Shown: positions 12,260 to 25,385 of the stretch, piece by piece
How positions within the stretch are numbered: position 1 is the stretch's first letter
Layout of the letters: each line of letters begins with the position of its first letter
Assembly: GCA_963969395.1 (NCBI GenBank)
Contig: OZ017805.1
Location: 3,224,001-3,288,000 of the forward strand
Source: Pseudoscleropodium purum
Lineage: Eukaryota > Streptophyta > Bryopsida > Hypnales > Brachytheciaceae
Direction of reading: 5' to 3'
DNA: 64,000 nt
The notes under the pieces: model-generated
The model's database searches: none
Told to the model about the DNA's origin: nothing
Seen by the model: only the letters and a program-made list of their open reading frames with translations
Translations under genes and position numbers: made by a program

Positions 12260-14240
12260 AGGTACTGCAGCGAAATCTCAGCTGCAACCAGGAACCGAAC
12301 ATGGAGCTTTCTAGTTGATGACAGGTTTGAGCAAATCACGAGCCCCAAGACATGAAGCTGACTGACCAAGCAAGTGCATTCGAAACCTCACATGCAGATT
12401 CACGTGTTGATTGAACTGGTTCCGAGCATCCATAGCCTCGTCTTCACACGAGCGACTTCTTGTGCTCCGTCCTTGAGCGCTGCCAGCTCGCCATCACAAA
12501 AGATTAGATTTCGCAAGACAATTGCTCGAGAGTATGAGAACGGGAAGCAATGGCGATTAAGAATCCCATCGCTCACAGTCAGTAGAGCAGTTCGGAGAAC
12601 TCATGCTTTGAGCAGGCGTTCACTCTTCCCGATGAGTGATTCCAGTGGCACGGGAGAAGATTTTTAAAAGATTTCCAATTTTGGTAGCTAAACCAGTGGA
12701 ACGCAGCTTTCAGTGCGGGGAGCTTACTTTAATCAATTATGTCAGGTAAAGTTGCAACGTGACGCAGGAAGCATCGTGGCGGAGCTTCCAGCTTTAGTGG
12801 CGGAGCTCCAGCTTTTGTGGCGAAGCTTCCTGATTCAGTGGCGGAGCTCCCGATTCAGTGGCGGAGCTTCCCGATTTAGCCTGCGGAGGAACTTCATCCC
12901 TGACGATGCATGCAAGCAAGGCTATAATCTCTGAGAAGTTTTCCATAATCCAAGGCGCTGGATGTGTCAATGAACTAGCTGGGTGAGAGAGGGTGTCAAT
13001 CCAAGCGGGCACTTCACCACTGTGAATGCGTAATCTGTAACGTCCTCCTGCCATCTTCGAGTTAACTGTAACTATGAATGAGCTTTCCTAACACTCACTT
13101 TGGCACTTCTTATAGCAGGTGAGGTGCAAGTGCACACCCCACACTCTCGCAATAGAGTGATAAGCAACTATTCCTTTGTCAAAATCCTTCGCGACTGAAG
13201 TATTCTCGTAATTGCTCATCTTTGCCAGTGAAACCTTGAATCACGGATTGAAGGCATGTGCAGTCAGTGATGCACCAGTTCCCGAAAAACTTTAGAAAAA
13301 ACAGAAGGAAAGAAGAGAAAGAGCAAACAAGACTAAGAGAGAAAGCAAACAGCAGTGGTTTCAGTTTTAGGGATTCAAGAGAGAACTACACTATTTTTCG
13401 TAACAGAGAGGGAGAATTAGTGTCGTCTAGAAAATTAGTGCAATCACCTTCAAAAAAGATTTTGAGGAAAATTAATCCAATACAAGGATATTAGAATTTG
13501 CATTGGTTTAAAATAGTGTTAAGAGTCACATATTATCTATTTTTCTTAAAGAATTGTAATAGTGCAAAGCTGGAAATCTATGTGCAACCTAATTTGTAAG
13601 GACTTTACACCCTAAACCTATTCATTGCTAGAAGGACGTGGCTAAGAAGCTTGAACAATCATAATTCTATTTTCTTCCAATTTGAAACTAATGGAAGTGG
13701 AAGAATTTTAGTTTAATATTCTGAGATGAAGTCATATGTTTGTTACATGTTCTTCAATTTTCAAATTTTTTGCTAGAAAATTTCAAATTATTATGAATTT
13801 CTTGTGAAATAATTATATATTTCAAATCTAATATATAATATCCTTAATAAATATTAAATTTTCATCATGGTTTTATATTATAATGTGGAAGATTTTAGTA
13901 TAAACAAAAGATAGCATGTTGCTCTAAAATTGAAAAATAAACTAAGCCTAGATATAAGCCCAAAGTTCATATTGCTATATGATATTGAGATTCAAGAAAT
14001 TTTGAGAATTTTCAATTGGAGTACAAACTGCACCTTACTACCTTCATTCCATCAGTTGGATACAAATTTGGAAGACATCGTTTTTATGGCTACAATTCAC
14101 ATGAATAGAAATTTTGAATAAATAGCCAGAATACATTGCACGGTTGATCCATGGATTGAACATCTTCATTCTTATAGAAGTCAAGAAGACCACAATGATG
14201 GACTCTGAAATAGTACTTCGTCAAGTGAAACAAACCTCAT
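12260..14240. other. Spacer with GC-richer patch at 12.2-13.1 kb
   Basis: Open frames of 60-100 codons occur on both strands between 12374 and 13500, but none shows a known domain or splice-consistent extension. The 22-base minisatellite is listed separately. From about 13500 to 14240 the DNA is AT-rich with no gene seen. Confidence 0.5.
12775..12885. repeat. Minisatellite of about 22-base units
   Basis: About five units of GTGGCGGAGCTTCC followed by AGCTTTA or GATTCA, alternating AGCTCC and AGCTTCC versions. No coding role is apparent. Confidence 0.75.
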
Positions 14241-14247
14241 CATAATT

Positions 14248-15425
14248 TCAAATCAAAGTCTCAATGAAATACTTGAACTTTGATAAAGCATGAGACTCGT
14301 ATTGTAAGTTGTATATTTTTTGGGTAGATTCAAATCCAACACACTGAAAAGTATACAAAGAATAAGAATTGATTATGCAAATTCTTACTTGTAAGAGTCT
14401 GTCGTGTCTTGAGATGTCTTGGTTGCTTGTCATGTCTTCAGCCGACGTCTCCTGTGACTGCAACTCTTGTACTTCTGGGTCGACTTCTACGCCACTATCT
14501 CCACTTTCAGAGAGAAGGTGTTTTCGGAGTTGTATCTGTGACGACTGACCTATCTTTGACACAAGTTTCTTTGAGCGAGTCATTCTAGATCTTCTAAGTG
14601 CCTTGCGTGATGAGAAATACAATGAAATATGTCTCTTCCGTTTGTTTCTAAGGTCTGGAACTATGTCTGCAAAGCTCTCACAGTCTACAAGCATAAGGAT
14701 CAATATATGAACTTCAGAAGTCTCACACTATGAGAAGTACAGAACTATGTTGAAGGTAGTACTAGAAAGACATGTATGAAGAAACATGGAGACTATTTAT
14801 TCAAAACAACCAAGTAGGTTAGTCCTTCCCGAGTGCCTCAATAGATAGACCTATGAGAAGCACCGCCTTGCAAATTTCAAATTCTAAATAGCTGTCCTAA
14901 GATTTTATGAGCCGTCTTTTATTCTGACACCCCTTTCATTGTCTATCTTCACTCTGGAGTATAAAACTGGCAAGATTTAATGAGTATCTTCTTGAACGCG
15001 TTTTTCAGAGCCCCTTTAATACATAAATTTCATTTTTTTGAAATGAAGCTCTTGTCAGAGCCACCTTAATTCATTGATTTCTATTTTCTTGAAATCTAAT
15101 TCTTGCCAAAGCCGCTTCAATTCATTGATTTTTGTTTTCTTTGAATCAACCTCTTTCTAGAGCCATTTCAATTCATTGATTTCTGTTTTCATTAAATCAT
15201 CCTTTTGCCAGAGTCGGCTCCATTCATTGATTTTGGTTTTCTTTAAATCACCCTCTTGCCAAAGCCGCTTCAATTCATTAATTATTGTTTTCTCTAATTC
15301 AACCTCTTGCCAGAGCCACCTTGACTCATTGATTTTTGTTTACTTTGAATCAATCTCTTGCCAAAGCTGCCTGAACTCATTTATTTCTCTCAACTCATTT
15401 ATTTCTTGTAACTCACATGAAAGCA
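14248..15425 (-). pseudogene. Decayed gene with 17-residue repeats
   Basis: On the minus strand 15425-15000 reads as a chain of 17-residue units (consensus INELKRLWQEVDLKKTK), rich in Leu, Trp, Lys and Glu and probably helical. It is broken by a TAA, a TAG and a TGA, plus a terminal TAA. Downstream, 14684-14389 is a likely exon: it follows a TTGTAG acceptor, ends CAA|GTAAGA, and encodes basic KRKRHISLYFSSRKALRRS then acidic SGDSGVEVDPEVQE. A third piece, 14343-14248, follows TTTTCAG, but the implied 45-base intron is very short. Whether all pieces belong to one gene is uncertain. It is divergent from the transposase, starting about 220 bases away. Function unknown. Confidence 0.45.
15010..15375 (-). 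repeat. 51-base tandem repeat, about seven units
   Basis: The landmark AATTCATTGATTT and its variants recur at 15067, 15118, 15169, 15220, 15271 and 15322, exactly 51 bases apart, with partial units at both ends. The period is a multiple of three and the minus-strand frame is preserved through every unit despite base divergence, so the array evolved as coding DNA. Confidence 0.85.
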
Positions 15426-15645
15426 GTAATGAAGGAACTAAATGACATCTTTGTGTAAATAGTTTGTACATATACTATCAAAGTTCTCTTCTGAATGGAT
15501 ACTTCTAGAATACCATAGGTTGAATTGAAACTACATAATTTTTGTGGACTATATTGACATACTTCACATGCTTCTGTCTTCTATAGTTGAAGTTGATGCA
15601 TCCTTGGCTTTTCATTCCGTTGTTTTGCAGTGTTGCTTTATCACC

Positions 15646-18600
15646 ATGGCTTGCATTAGAGTAGACGGTCATGTAGTTCCGCTTGTGTTTCCTTTGGCGA
15701 ATGGCAATCAGGCTAGAGTATCCAGTCATCTTCTACATGTACGTTTCAGATTTGATGAGTCCTCTATCTATATAGAAGAAGAGAGGAAGTCTGAATGTGG
15801 TAAAAGCGTAGAATTTGTTCCTATTGAGAAGAGTGAAGAAAAGGATGGAGTTTGTTGGTTCCTCCCTATAGGAAACTATAGAGTATACAATCTTCCTATG
15901 GCTATTCTAAATGCATCTACAGAGATGGTTAGCCGCCAGTCCGATAATTCAACAGTGGATATGCCATATGTCACAAACGTAGTTTCTCCTAGCCCTCTTC
16001 GACAGGAACTTCCAATTCCTAGTTCAAGTACTTTTCTACGTGCTGTAAAGATTGAGAAATTGGACCCTATTATCGAGTTGTCAAGTGATTCGGAAGGACA
16101 GTCACCTAGCTTGAGTGTCTGTGAAAAACCGCAATGTGTCATAAACGCTCTTGGTAGTCGTGATAGTAATCATTCAGTTTCAGACATCCAAGGCAATATT
16201 CCCACACAATCTCCGTTATCTCGTCCTCCGTTGTATCCACCTACACTTGATCGGAGAAGCATAATGGAATGCTTGAGGAATTTGAAGAGTATGCATCGGT
16301 CTAGGAACGAATTGTCCACAATGGATGTAAATGCCATCAAGCACCATGAAGTTGGGTTTCTTCCACCAGTCTTCAATGGAAACGTCATCTTTGAGTTGCT
16401 TCCATGCCGCACGTGGCCATCTTTGTCGGCTGCCAGAAATTTGGAGGGGATGGACAAACGTTATGATGGACATGCGTGGTGCAAGGTACAAACTACCAAT
16501 ATTCACAACTCTGACAGATTGAGATTCCGGAAGTCCTATTGCGCTGGTCACCTTGTTTGTATGAATCTCGATTGTGAATATCTAAAGAGAGCTAATAAGC
16601 ACAATGAGACGGAGTGGAGTGGATATACAGTGTCCCCTTTTCTAATAGGAGACAAGCCTCCCAAGGATTGTACGTTAGTTTGCAAACTATGTAGACAGAA
16701 TCCAACATGTCTAAAGCAATGTGACGCTAGAATTTACTACTGTTATAGCGAGATTCCTAAAATGACAAGGGCCGCAATTCATCTTGGAGATCACTCTCAC
16801 CCAGTAGCAAAAGGCATGTATAGAGATTCTGCAGAGAAGATTTGTGAACTCATTGTAGAGCAAGTGGCAAAAACTCCTACTGCCACAAACTCAGCCATTG
16901 CTCTCTCTGCAAGCAAAGATTTTCTCACAACCTATTTGTTCCATAACGGAGAGGGAGAGAAAGTGATGTTGAAGGGAGAAGAGCTAGAAGAGGCGATGGA
17001 TCGGTTTCAATACTTGAGTAGTCCCAACATTAGAAATATGATATCGTCATTTCGCTTAAACAACCGTAGAGGCATCATCGACAACATAATGACTATGAAG
17101 AAAGAGTCGAAGTTCGAATTCATCCACGACAGTGTCTTTCCAGGCCAAGGAAAAGAGAAGGTATTTATCTTCAAGATGCTCACAAAAGGACCTGGAAGCG
17201 GTGTGGACTTGGTGCAGCGCATGCAATCCGGAGGAAATCTTCAAAATGCGTGGATGATGTTCGACCACGTCAAGCGTGTAAAGGAATGGACGACAATGGC
17301 TTGCCACGTGTATGATCCAGATTACAAGGTCATGACGATTGCAACTTGTGATATGCAATCAGAAGATACTGAGGTTCAGTTGCTCTTTTGGAAGTACTTG
17401 AATACTGTAATGTTGCGACACGGAGTTGAGAATCCAAATTTTAAAGGATTTATGGCTAATAGCGCTATGGCGAATTGGAATGCCGTACGAATTGTATATG
17501 GAAGTGGTTTTGCAGATCAGAAAATGGAGAATAGGGAAAGAACATGCTTATTGCATTGGAGTACTTCTCTCTAGAAGCACACGCAGAAGTACATTAAGGA
17601 AGCGTTTCAGCAACAACACAATTTACTTTGTAAACAGTACAAAGATGCAAAATCAATGGAGGAAGCAGAAACAAAATACCTGGCAATTCGGTCCTGGTGG
17701 TTATCATCGAGAGCAACAACAGAAGATGCACTTCACCACTTAGAACATTGGCTTTCCTTTTGGCATTTCTGATATAGGCAATGGGGAGGATTCATGCAAT
17801 TGGTAAGTCAATTTGATTGGAGTATAAAAATTTTCAAATCCGTTTTAAAATTTTTTTGGTGCATTCAAAGCAATTTTCTATTGAAATTAATATTTCTATG
17901 ATTTGATTTGAATGCATGGAATTTCCTAAATCTTTGTTTTAAAAAACATAGGAATGTTCCAAATTGATGAGAAATTGGAATTTTAGGAAGGACTACAAAT
18001 ACACTCGTGAGATAGGAATTATGTATATAAGGTTCACGGTTTACTTCAATATCTCCAATTTCTTTTTAACATTTTTTCATCCAAAAAATTGGGAAAGAAA
18101 CAGTCCATGAACCAAAAGTAGGGGTAGAGGTAGGGACCTTCTATACCCCTGTCGGATCCGACAAGGGTATGTAGGGTCCCCCTCAATACCCCTACTTTTG
18201 GTTCATGTTCAAGGAACATTTAATTAAAAAATTAAGAAATAAATAATAAGTAAATTTGAAGGTTGTTGTACAAACCCAGAATCCCTACTTTTGAAATAAA
18301 AGGTTTATTTGTAGGCTATATAAAATATATATTGAATAGTGGTTATTTGAATTTGAATTTTTGGTTGGGTTTGTTGAAAGTTTTCATTTTATATTTTAAG
18401 CTTCGAAAAGTCACTTTATTGGAAAAGATCTTGCAAAATCCCGTTTGACCAAACACGGATATTATTGAGATCTTCTTACTACTCTCACTTTTGATTCATG
18501 TATTTATAAATGTTTATTTATATCTCAGATGGATTTCACAATGGTATAAAACATTGAATTAGCAAAGTCTAATGTTTGTGCAACTTCATTTTCAGGATTT

Positions 18601-19984
18601 AAGTTTGGAGGAACTTGCCGATATGCCTTCATGCAATTTGTCAGAAACCGTACACAACAAGTGGCTTCAAATGTCTGGTAATAGAGGGAACAATGTCTTT
18701 GATGCAACATGTGATGACAGTATTCGGGCATGGATGCAAATGACAAATTATCGAGCTTACTTGAAGGGACATGCTTCGGGATCTGGTCCATCAAAAGGGG
18801 AGTTGAAATTGAGAGCAGCAAGACGTAGCGGTGATCCAAAGAAGATTGCAGAGGCATTGAATTCATTGCCAAGTTCCGAAGGTATTGGAACTCGCATTCC
18901 TCATCTCGAAGGAGAAGAGATTTTTGGGAGCTTGAAGAGGAAGTTAGACATTCCTATCGGTGATGCAAGTGACTCACATAGACCTGATAAAATCAACTTT
19001 TCCCAACCTCGTGTTCGAACACGTGCCACAACAACGTCAATGGAATCTTCAGGACATAAAGGTCCTAAACCTCTAGTGAACACTCCGCCACATGTCACGG
19101 TTGCATTTGAAAGTGACTGTGATACATCAAAATGGCACATTGCAAGGATTAGCCACAAGTCAAATGCAAAATGTTATGCTCAACAGAAAGGTTCAAACAT
19201 GACATGCAAGGGGAAGATTGCCAAAGGTTGCAAGGGAACTCCCGCTCCAACCTATAGTGGAAGAAAAATAGATTACGGAAGTAAGAAAGAGGTAGTGGTA
19301 GACTTTTGGTTTTGTGCAGATGACATCGAACGGTGTGTCAAAGGAAGTAAACGCAAGTGGGTTATAGAGTGGCCGGAGGTTCCTGAAGTATGGCTTATCT
19401 TAGCAGGAACAAATCTTACCCGAGAGGAGACCCTATTGTTGCAACATGCTGGATTTCGACTTCAAGAGCGTCCTATATTGTCTCCACGACGGCTATTTGG
19501 TATGTCTAATGTATTCAAGAGTGTGCTATATAATGAATCAGATCCAGTAGACGCACATGTATATCCAACTGTACGAAATAGCCGTACCATACGCCGAATT
19601 GCAAATGCACCTACAATTGAACAACGCAACAAGTGGGAGAGTGCTGGAAACATTAAAGGAGAGATATTGGGAGTGACATTGTTACCATTTCCTGGTTTAG
19701 GAGCAATAGTTTCACTACAAACTGGGGCTGAACCAAATCTCAACATTTATCGAATCACTGTGGGTATGTACCCATCATGTATGTGCCCTGACTTTACTTC
19801 TATAGCGGTTTCAGCCATTGGAGGTCGGCAACAATATGTAAATTGCAAGCATTTGTAGTACCTCTTCCGGTACTTCTACAAAATGGACATAAACGAAGAC
19901 AAGTTTATCCATGCACCAAGCTATAGTTTCAACGAGTTGAAGCTTGTTTTGGTTAAAGCGGGAATTATCACAGTATTAGAGTAA
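15646..19984 (+). pseudogene. Mutator-like transposase with GCM/WRKY-like and SWIM zinc regions
   Basis: Start chosen at the ATG at 15646 (ACCATGG). Exon 1 runs to 17802, the intron 17803-18595 is GTAAGT...TTTCAG, and exon 2 is 18596-19984; both junctions are phase 0, giving about 1180 codons. Residues about 275-385 hold a Cys-rich region (YCAGHLVCMNLDC, CKLCRQNPTC) ending GDHSHPV, like the GCM/WRKY zinc fold of Mutator-type transposases. TIATCDMQSED (Asp about 569) fits the first catalytic Asp. FMANSAMANWNAVR has Asn 605 where a second Asp is expected. CMCPDF and CKHL near the end form a SWIM CxCxnCxH finger. In-frame stops: TAG 17572, TGA 17770, TAG 19856. It would act in the nucleus on element ends; this copy cannot be active. 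Confidence 0.75.
18107..18206. repeat. Hairpin element H4, best copy (100-base palindrome)
   Basis: A symmetric palindrome with perfect 20-base outer arms ATGAACCAAAAGTAGGGGTA and TACCCCTACTTTTGGTTCAT. The core TGTCGGATCCGACA at 18150-18163 lies exactly at the centre. Inner arms also pair (GGGACC/GGTCCC, ATACCCCTG/CAAGGGTAT). It sits wholly inside the transposase intron. No clear target-site duplication is seen. Confidence 0.9.
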
Positions 19985-22690
19985 TAGAAGACGCTAGCTA
20001 TAAGTACTTCAATGGCTTGTGAAATGAATCCATTTTATACGATTGAATATATTTTCAATTAATTGAAAAAAATTTCATTTTCTCACAAAAAGTGATCATT
20101 TTGTCTAAACTCTTCTTTCCACTTGTAGTTCAAATTCCATTGGAATGAATTCAATGAAAATAGTCACTATGTTTATATTTGTAAGTTCAAGATTTATTTG
20201 TCAATTTTATTAGAAATATGCCATGTATTCATTGAAGTTGATTTTCTTTATCTTGATTGCACTTCATTAAATAGGAATATTGTAGCCAGAGGTCAAAGAG
20301 ATTTAAACATGGTGGGCTGGGTTTGAAACCCACAAGGTTTCAATTAATTCCAGTGGGTATAATATAACCCTAGTTTGAGCTAACACTTCAAAAAATGCAG
20401 TGGATATTGCAATTTTTTTTTTTAAAAACGGTCATAGGTAAGGCAGTTATAGGCCCCTTTTAACTATAAATAGTAAAAAATCTATAAATATAAAATTTGT
20501 ATTAAACAAAAATAAAAATTCACCCCAAAAAAATTGAATTTCTAAAATAAAAATGCATGCTCATGAGATTCATGCTCGTCGCTCACAAGATTCATGCTTG
20601 CCGCTCCATGCTCGCACGCTAGCGTCGTTGTATTGAGCTTAATGCACTTATGCACATTTAGAAAGTAGTGGGTATGCATGTGTGTATAGAAACAAGGCAA
20701 GGTGTGCATGTCATCTTTGTGGCGTAATATGTTCTTAGTAAGAGCACTATTAATGTGGACATAGTAGTTCTTATGGACTATCATTACATATGATGTGCAT
20801 GCATTTGCTCTCACAAAGAATTGCACCTTCTCTTTGGCCTCTTAAAAATGAAACATGCATAAAATGAATTTTGTACGCTTCTTTAAGGAGGAAGTTACAT
20901 ATGATATTCACTTATTCTCAATTGTCCTTCACTACCTTTTCGCACTTCTGTAATTGACGTGCACCAATTGTTGTTCTAAGTGCACTTTGTTTTGTCCAAT
21001 GATTTACTTTTAGAACTAAAACGGTCATGTTTGGAAAAATGGCAATTACAAGGACACAGTGTAGCACCTTAAAGTCTTTGGTGGCATGCTACATCAATGC
21101 AATGATGAAACAAAAACGAAAAGGCCACAGAATGGGTTGTGTAGAAAATGCAAATGTACTATGCAATCTCTTACACAGTAGAAACTGCAACTGTTGATGT
21201 GCAATTATTCAAGTTAGTGTATGCAACCTCCAAAAATTTGTTGCCACTTTAGCATTTGCGAATTTTGTACTCAATGTTTTATATCATTTGGGTGCAAATG
21301 GGATGAAGTTCACCCTTTCAATTGAACATGGAGCATGCAAAAAGTATATTCACCAAGGATTGAAGGTAAGCATAGAAATGACTCTGAAAATGCTTAAATG
21401 CATGTGTTGCACGTCTATTAGCTTCTTTCCAGTTTGCTCTCGTACATTACAATAAATTACAAAAGTCTTTATTTAGTATCATCTTATCCCTACAATTTAT
21501 TCTATTTGGAAGGTAGAAAATTAGCAATTTAAAAGAGGTCCATAGGAAGAACGTCGCCACCACTAGTGACAGTCTACATTTACAAGAGTACATTCAAGTG
21601 GAATGCTATCTCCGACAATGCTTTTCCAAAATGCGTTTCTATTTATTGCCGATAGTGCTAAAGAGGTCCACCTTCTATTCTGTTAAAAAAATCCTACAAT
21701 ATGTGTGTTCTTACTCTTTTTGTACTAGATGTCACTAGCATAAGTTTGAAGTTTTTGATCTGTAGTTGTTACAGAGTAGTTCTGCAATGAATGTAAGCAT
21801 AAAATGTGATAGAAGGTGTCTACAAATGCCACGTACAGTAAATTAGCCTTGTACTTGAAATGAGGAGTATGAATATATGTTGCTTTGTTGGTCTTTAGAT
21901 GTGTCCAGTAGGATATATGCATTGAAATCCATTCGTGCTTAGACATTGAATGAAATCCCAACATTTGGAATTTTGAATATGGTAGTTATTGGTAGCTCTT
22001 ACTTTGTCGTTAGAGTGTTGGAGGTCTAAGTGTCAAATTGTTGAAAGTTCCTATTACTCCAACATCTATTGCAAAAAATTGCAAATTCTTTTCATGTCCA
22101 TTGTGGAAATGATAACGGGGTCAATACTTACATGGTTATATATATCCATGAAAATCGAAATGAAGTCATCTAACTAAAAGTCTACATTCATTTAAAAGCA
22201 AGGAAAATTGACATTGCATCTATAAGTGAAAATAACCATGAATCCTACAATAATGTAACAAATGCTACATACTAAAAAACGGTATTGCTATCGAATTCCA
22301 TGTCAGTAAAAGATAGTTCAAGCACAATACTACTTTCATGGTGATACATGCAATCTAGCAATAGAAAAGGAGCATGAGGAAAAGGAGCAATTACAACTTT
22401 ATCAAGCTTCAGTAACTAAACTCTATCGTGGAAACAGGTGCATAATGAATGATCTTCAATTCTCCAGAACATGACACATGTCACGCTATTATATTTAGTT
22501 GGTATACATAGTCAACAAGGAGTCAAATTCTAAGTGAACAAGTCAATAGAATGTAAATAATGCATCTCAATTTTATACTACCTAAGACAACACGACCAAA
22601 TCAACGGAAATAAACAACAATTTCCTATTGAATTTCTGTTAATTTGGTACATGTATTTTCTACTAGTGTGTGTATTCTAAAAAATTCAAA
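19985..22690. other. AT-rich spacer, no gene seen
   Basis: Only short open frames. A GGGTTTGAAACCC palindrome near 20318-20330 is isolated. No transposon end matching the upstream transposase could be identified. Confidence 0.55.
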
Positions 22691-22698
22691 CACACAAG

Positions 22699-22941
22699 CA
22701 GGGTTGACAGGACGGTCGGACGTCCGGGACGTCTGGATGCGGACGCCGTGTTCGCAGCGTCCGCTGACATTCGCGGTCACGGCGGACGCAGCGTCCGCCG
22801 GGACCGCCCCGCCCCGCTCCGCCAGTCCGCCTTCTGACGGCGGGAGGGATGCTGCGTTCGCTGGCGTCCGTGAGGATGGACGTCCGGACATCCGGGTTAC
22901 AGACGCTATTTTGGGGCGGACGTACTGATTTGTCAACCCTA
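22699..22941 (+). mobile_element. GC-rich hAT-type MITE, copy A
   Basis: Ends CAGGGTTGACA and TGTCAACCCTA are inverted repeats. The flanks are the 8-base direct repeat CACACAAG (22691-22698 and 22942-22949). An 8-base duplication with CA/TAGGG termini is the hAT signature. The interior is very GC-rich, with many GGACGTCCG-like motifs, in an AT-rich neighbourhood. At 243 bases it has no transposase; open frames across it are compositional artefacts. Confidence 0.92.
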
Positions 22942-22949
22942 CACACAAG

Positions 22950-25385
22950 GCTAGCCGTTGCTTGCCACTACCACCCAAATTTTGGGGTTTTTGCACTTAG
23001 TTTCCTATCTCATGTCAAATCTCTCTTTGCATTCTAATTCAACTCACTCTCAATGCATCTCTCCATTTCTAACAACCAAAACCAAATGATGAAAAATTGG
23101 GAGAAGAAAGAAGTTAAAAGAGGAATTAGCATCAGAAATTCCGCATCAAAATATTAAGTAATTGCAAGGTAAGTATGTAAGTATTCACAATAGATACTTG
23201 AGTTGGTGTTTATTGACTTTTCCTATTAATTTTATCATTGTTTATTGCAATTATTCCTTATATTATTCACTTTCACTTAATTATTTGGTAGTTATTAATT
23301 GGGATTTCTTTGATTTTAGTCGGTTGAATGTTGTTAGAGATTTGTTTTATTAGGCCTAACAAGCCAAATTGCATAAAACAAAATCCACACAAAAATCTTT
23401 GAATTTTCTAAAAGAATTTGATAAATTATTTAATCTTTAATTATTAGGATCTTTTAGTGGTTGGATATTTGTAGATATTACTTTAATCTTTAGAATATCA
23501 ACCAACAAATAAAAAAGGTTATATCCAACTAACAACTAAGATTTAAAAATAAATCCAAAAGCAAGGAAGGATTTAGCAAGGGATTAAAATCTTTCCAAAA
23601 ATGGCAAAGGAATGATGGGTGTGGATGTGATGCATGAAACAATTATATTTGTCATTTGCAATGATGGAACTATCAACATCTTAGATACTGAAGTATGTCT
23701 ATTTTAAAAAAAATTTAAGTGCAATTGAATTTTAAATTAAAGTTAACATAGAACATTAAGTAGTTAGAATTTTGGTAGTCAAAATTAAATAAGAAGTAGC
23801 CTAGAATTATCAAAAGGAACCTAAAGAATTTAGAAGAAATTAGATTTAAAATTCATCACAATAATTCAAGGAATAGACTTAAAGAAGAAGAATTAAGAAT
23901 ATTCTTTAAGAATCATTAAAGAATCTTTTGAAGAGAAAATCAAATAAAGAATCTTTACAAATTCCAAATCCACCTTTGCTTTAGAAATTGCCTAATTTTT
24001 GAAGTAATAAGTGTGGATGAAGTTTTGCCCCATTTTGGATGAACTTTTCTAAAATAGTTCAAAATTAGGATTTCTCTTAGATACCCACTGGTTTAATTAA
24101 TCATTAGAGACACCTAAAAATTTAGAATTATTTAGAGTTGATTTACTATTTTTAGATAGCAGAAGAAGTTTTTAAGATAGAATTAAGAGTAACTTTCATC
24201 CTTCAATAGTTTTCACTAGGAGTTGTGGAATTTGAAGTACTTTACCATTTTAGAAAGAGTAAATCATTTTCTACAACTTAGCTTAGACTATTACTACAAG
24301 TAGGTTAGTTTTCACTTGCTAATTTAGAATTGAACCTTTGAATAAGTTAGGTAGTTTTAAAACATTTAGTTTAGGTTAAAAACTTGTAAAAACAAAGTGT
24401 CCATTGCTTAGAAGGCCAAAGAAAACTATATTTAGAAAACCCCATTGGAAATCACTAAAATTGTTGCTAGAACTTGTGTGCATGTTTTTACTCTAGGGGT
24501 GGAGTCAAAAACACTTACAGTATGCTAAAGTGACAATACATGTATTAATAACATTATGCAAGAAAATGCTTTGTATGATAGTGACATCACATAGAAATTC
24601 TACAATATATTTGCAAAAACATCATCTATAAAATTGTAGTACATCCATTGGGCAATGCATATCAAACTAAAAAGAAAACTGAGAAAAAGAAGTCCTTAAA
24701 CAAATATATTTGCTAACTTGGTGTTTGCATATAGAAATGATTATGTTGAAGCATTTTTGTATGTAATCTAACTAAGACGTCTTTGATATGAAGAAAAACT
24801 GTTGCATGCTTTGTAATTGTTTTAGTATAGTTTTCATTGTTGAATTATTCTAACTATTATTAATTGTATGTGCTTTTAATGTACATTTCTTTTGGATATT
24901 TTTACTTTACTTTAAGACATTGTATTTTTTGAAAGGAATTTTACTTTCAGGTTTATTATTTTTATTTTTATTTTATTGTAAATTCAATTAGAAGTAATAT
25001 TTAAGTTTGTAGTCATTATTATATTTTTTTAGTTTGACTATCATTTGAAAATACCAAAGTTTTTTTATTTGGCCATTTTTTCATTTCATATAAGAACATG
25101 TTCTTTTCTTATCCTAAATTCTCATATAGAAATTTTCTTATTAATTTTTAAGGTAGTATACTTCTTTATCTATCATATTAATAAGTGCAATCCTAGAACA
25201 CATGGAAGTTGGCTTTTAGTTGATTATATACAATTTTATTTGGTTTTACATTGTTGTAGTCTAAAGTCAGATTACTGTCATTACACTTGATCTAAATATA
25301 AGCTAAATACATCTTTCTGATTCTCACAACAAAGACATATGTTCTTGAGGAACAAATTGTAGTTACATTTTTTTTGTAGTGCATT
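22950..25385. other. AT-rich spacer, no gene seen
   Basis: Very AT-rich, with only chance open frames. No element ends or conserved protein motifs were found. Confidence 0.55.

Noticed and set aside
20310..20360. GGGTTTGAAACCC as a tRNA B box or tRNA gene
   Set aside because: No matching A box or cloverleaf around it; probably a chance palindrome.
22644..22996. Open frames on both strands over MITE copy A
   Set aside because: Composition of the GC-rich element, open in four frames at once; no transposase motif.
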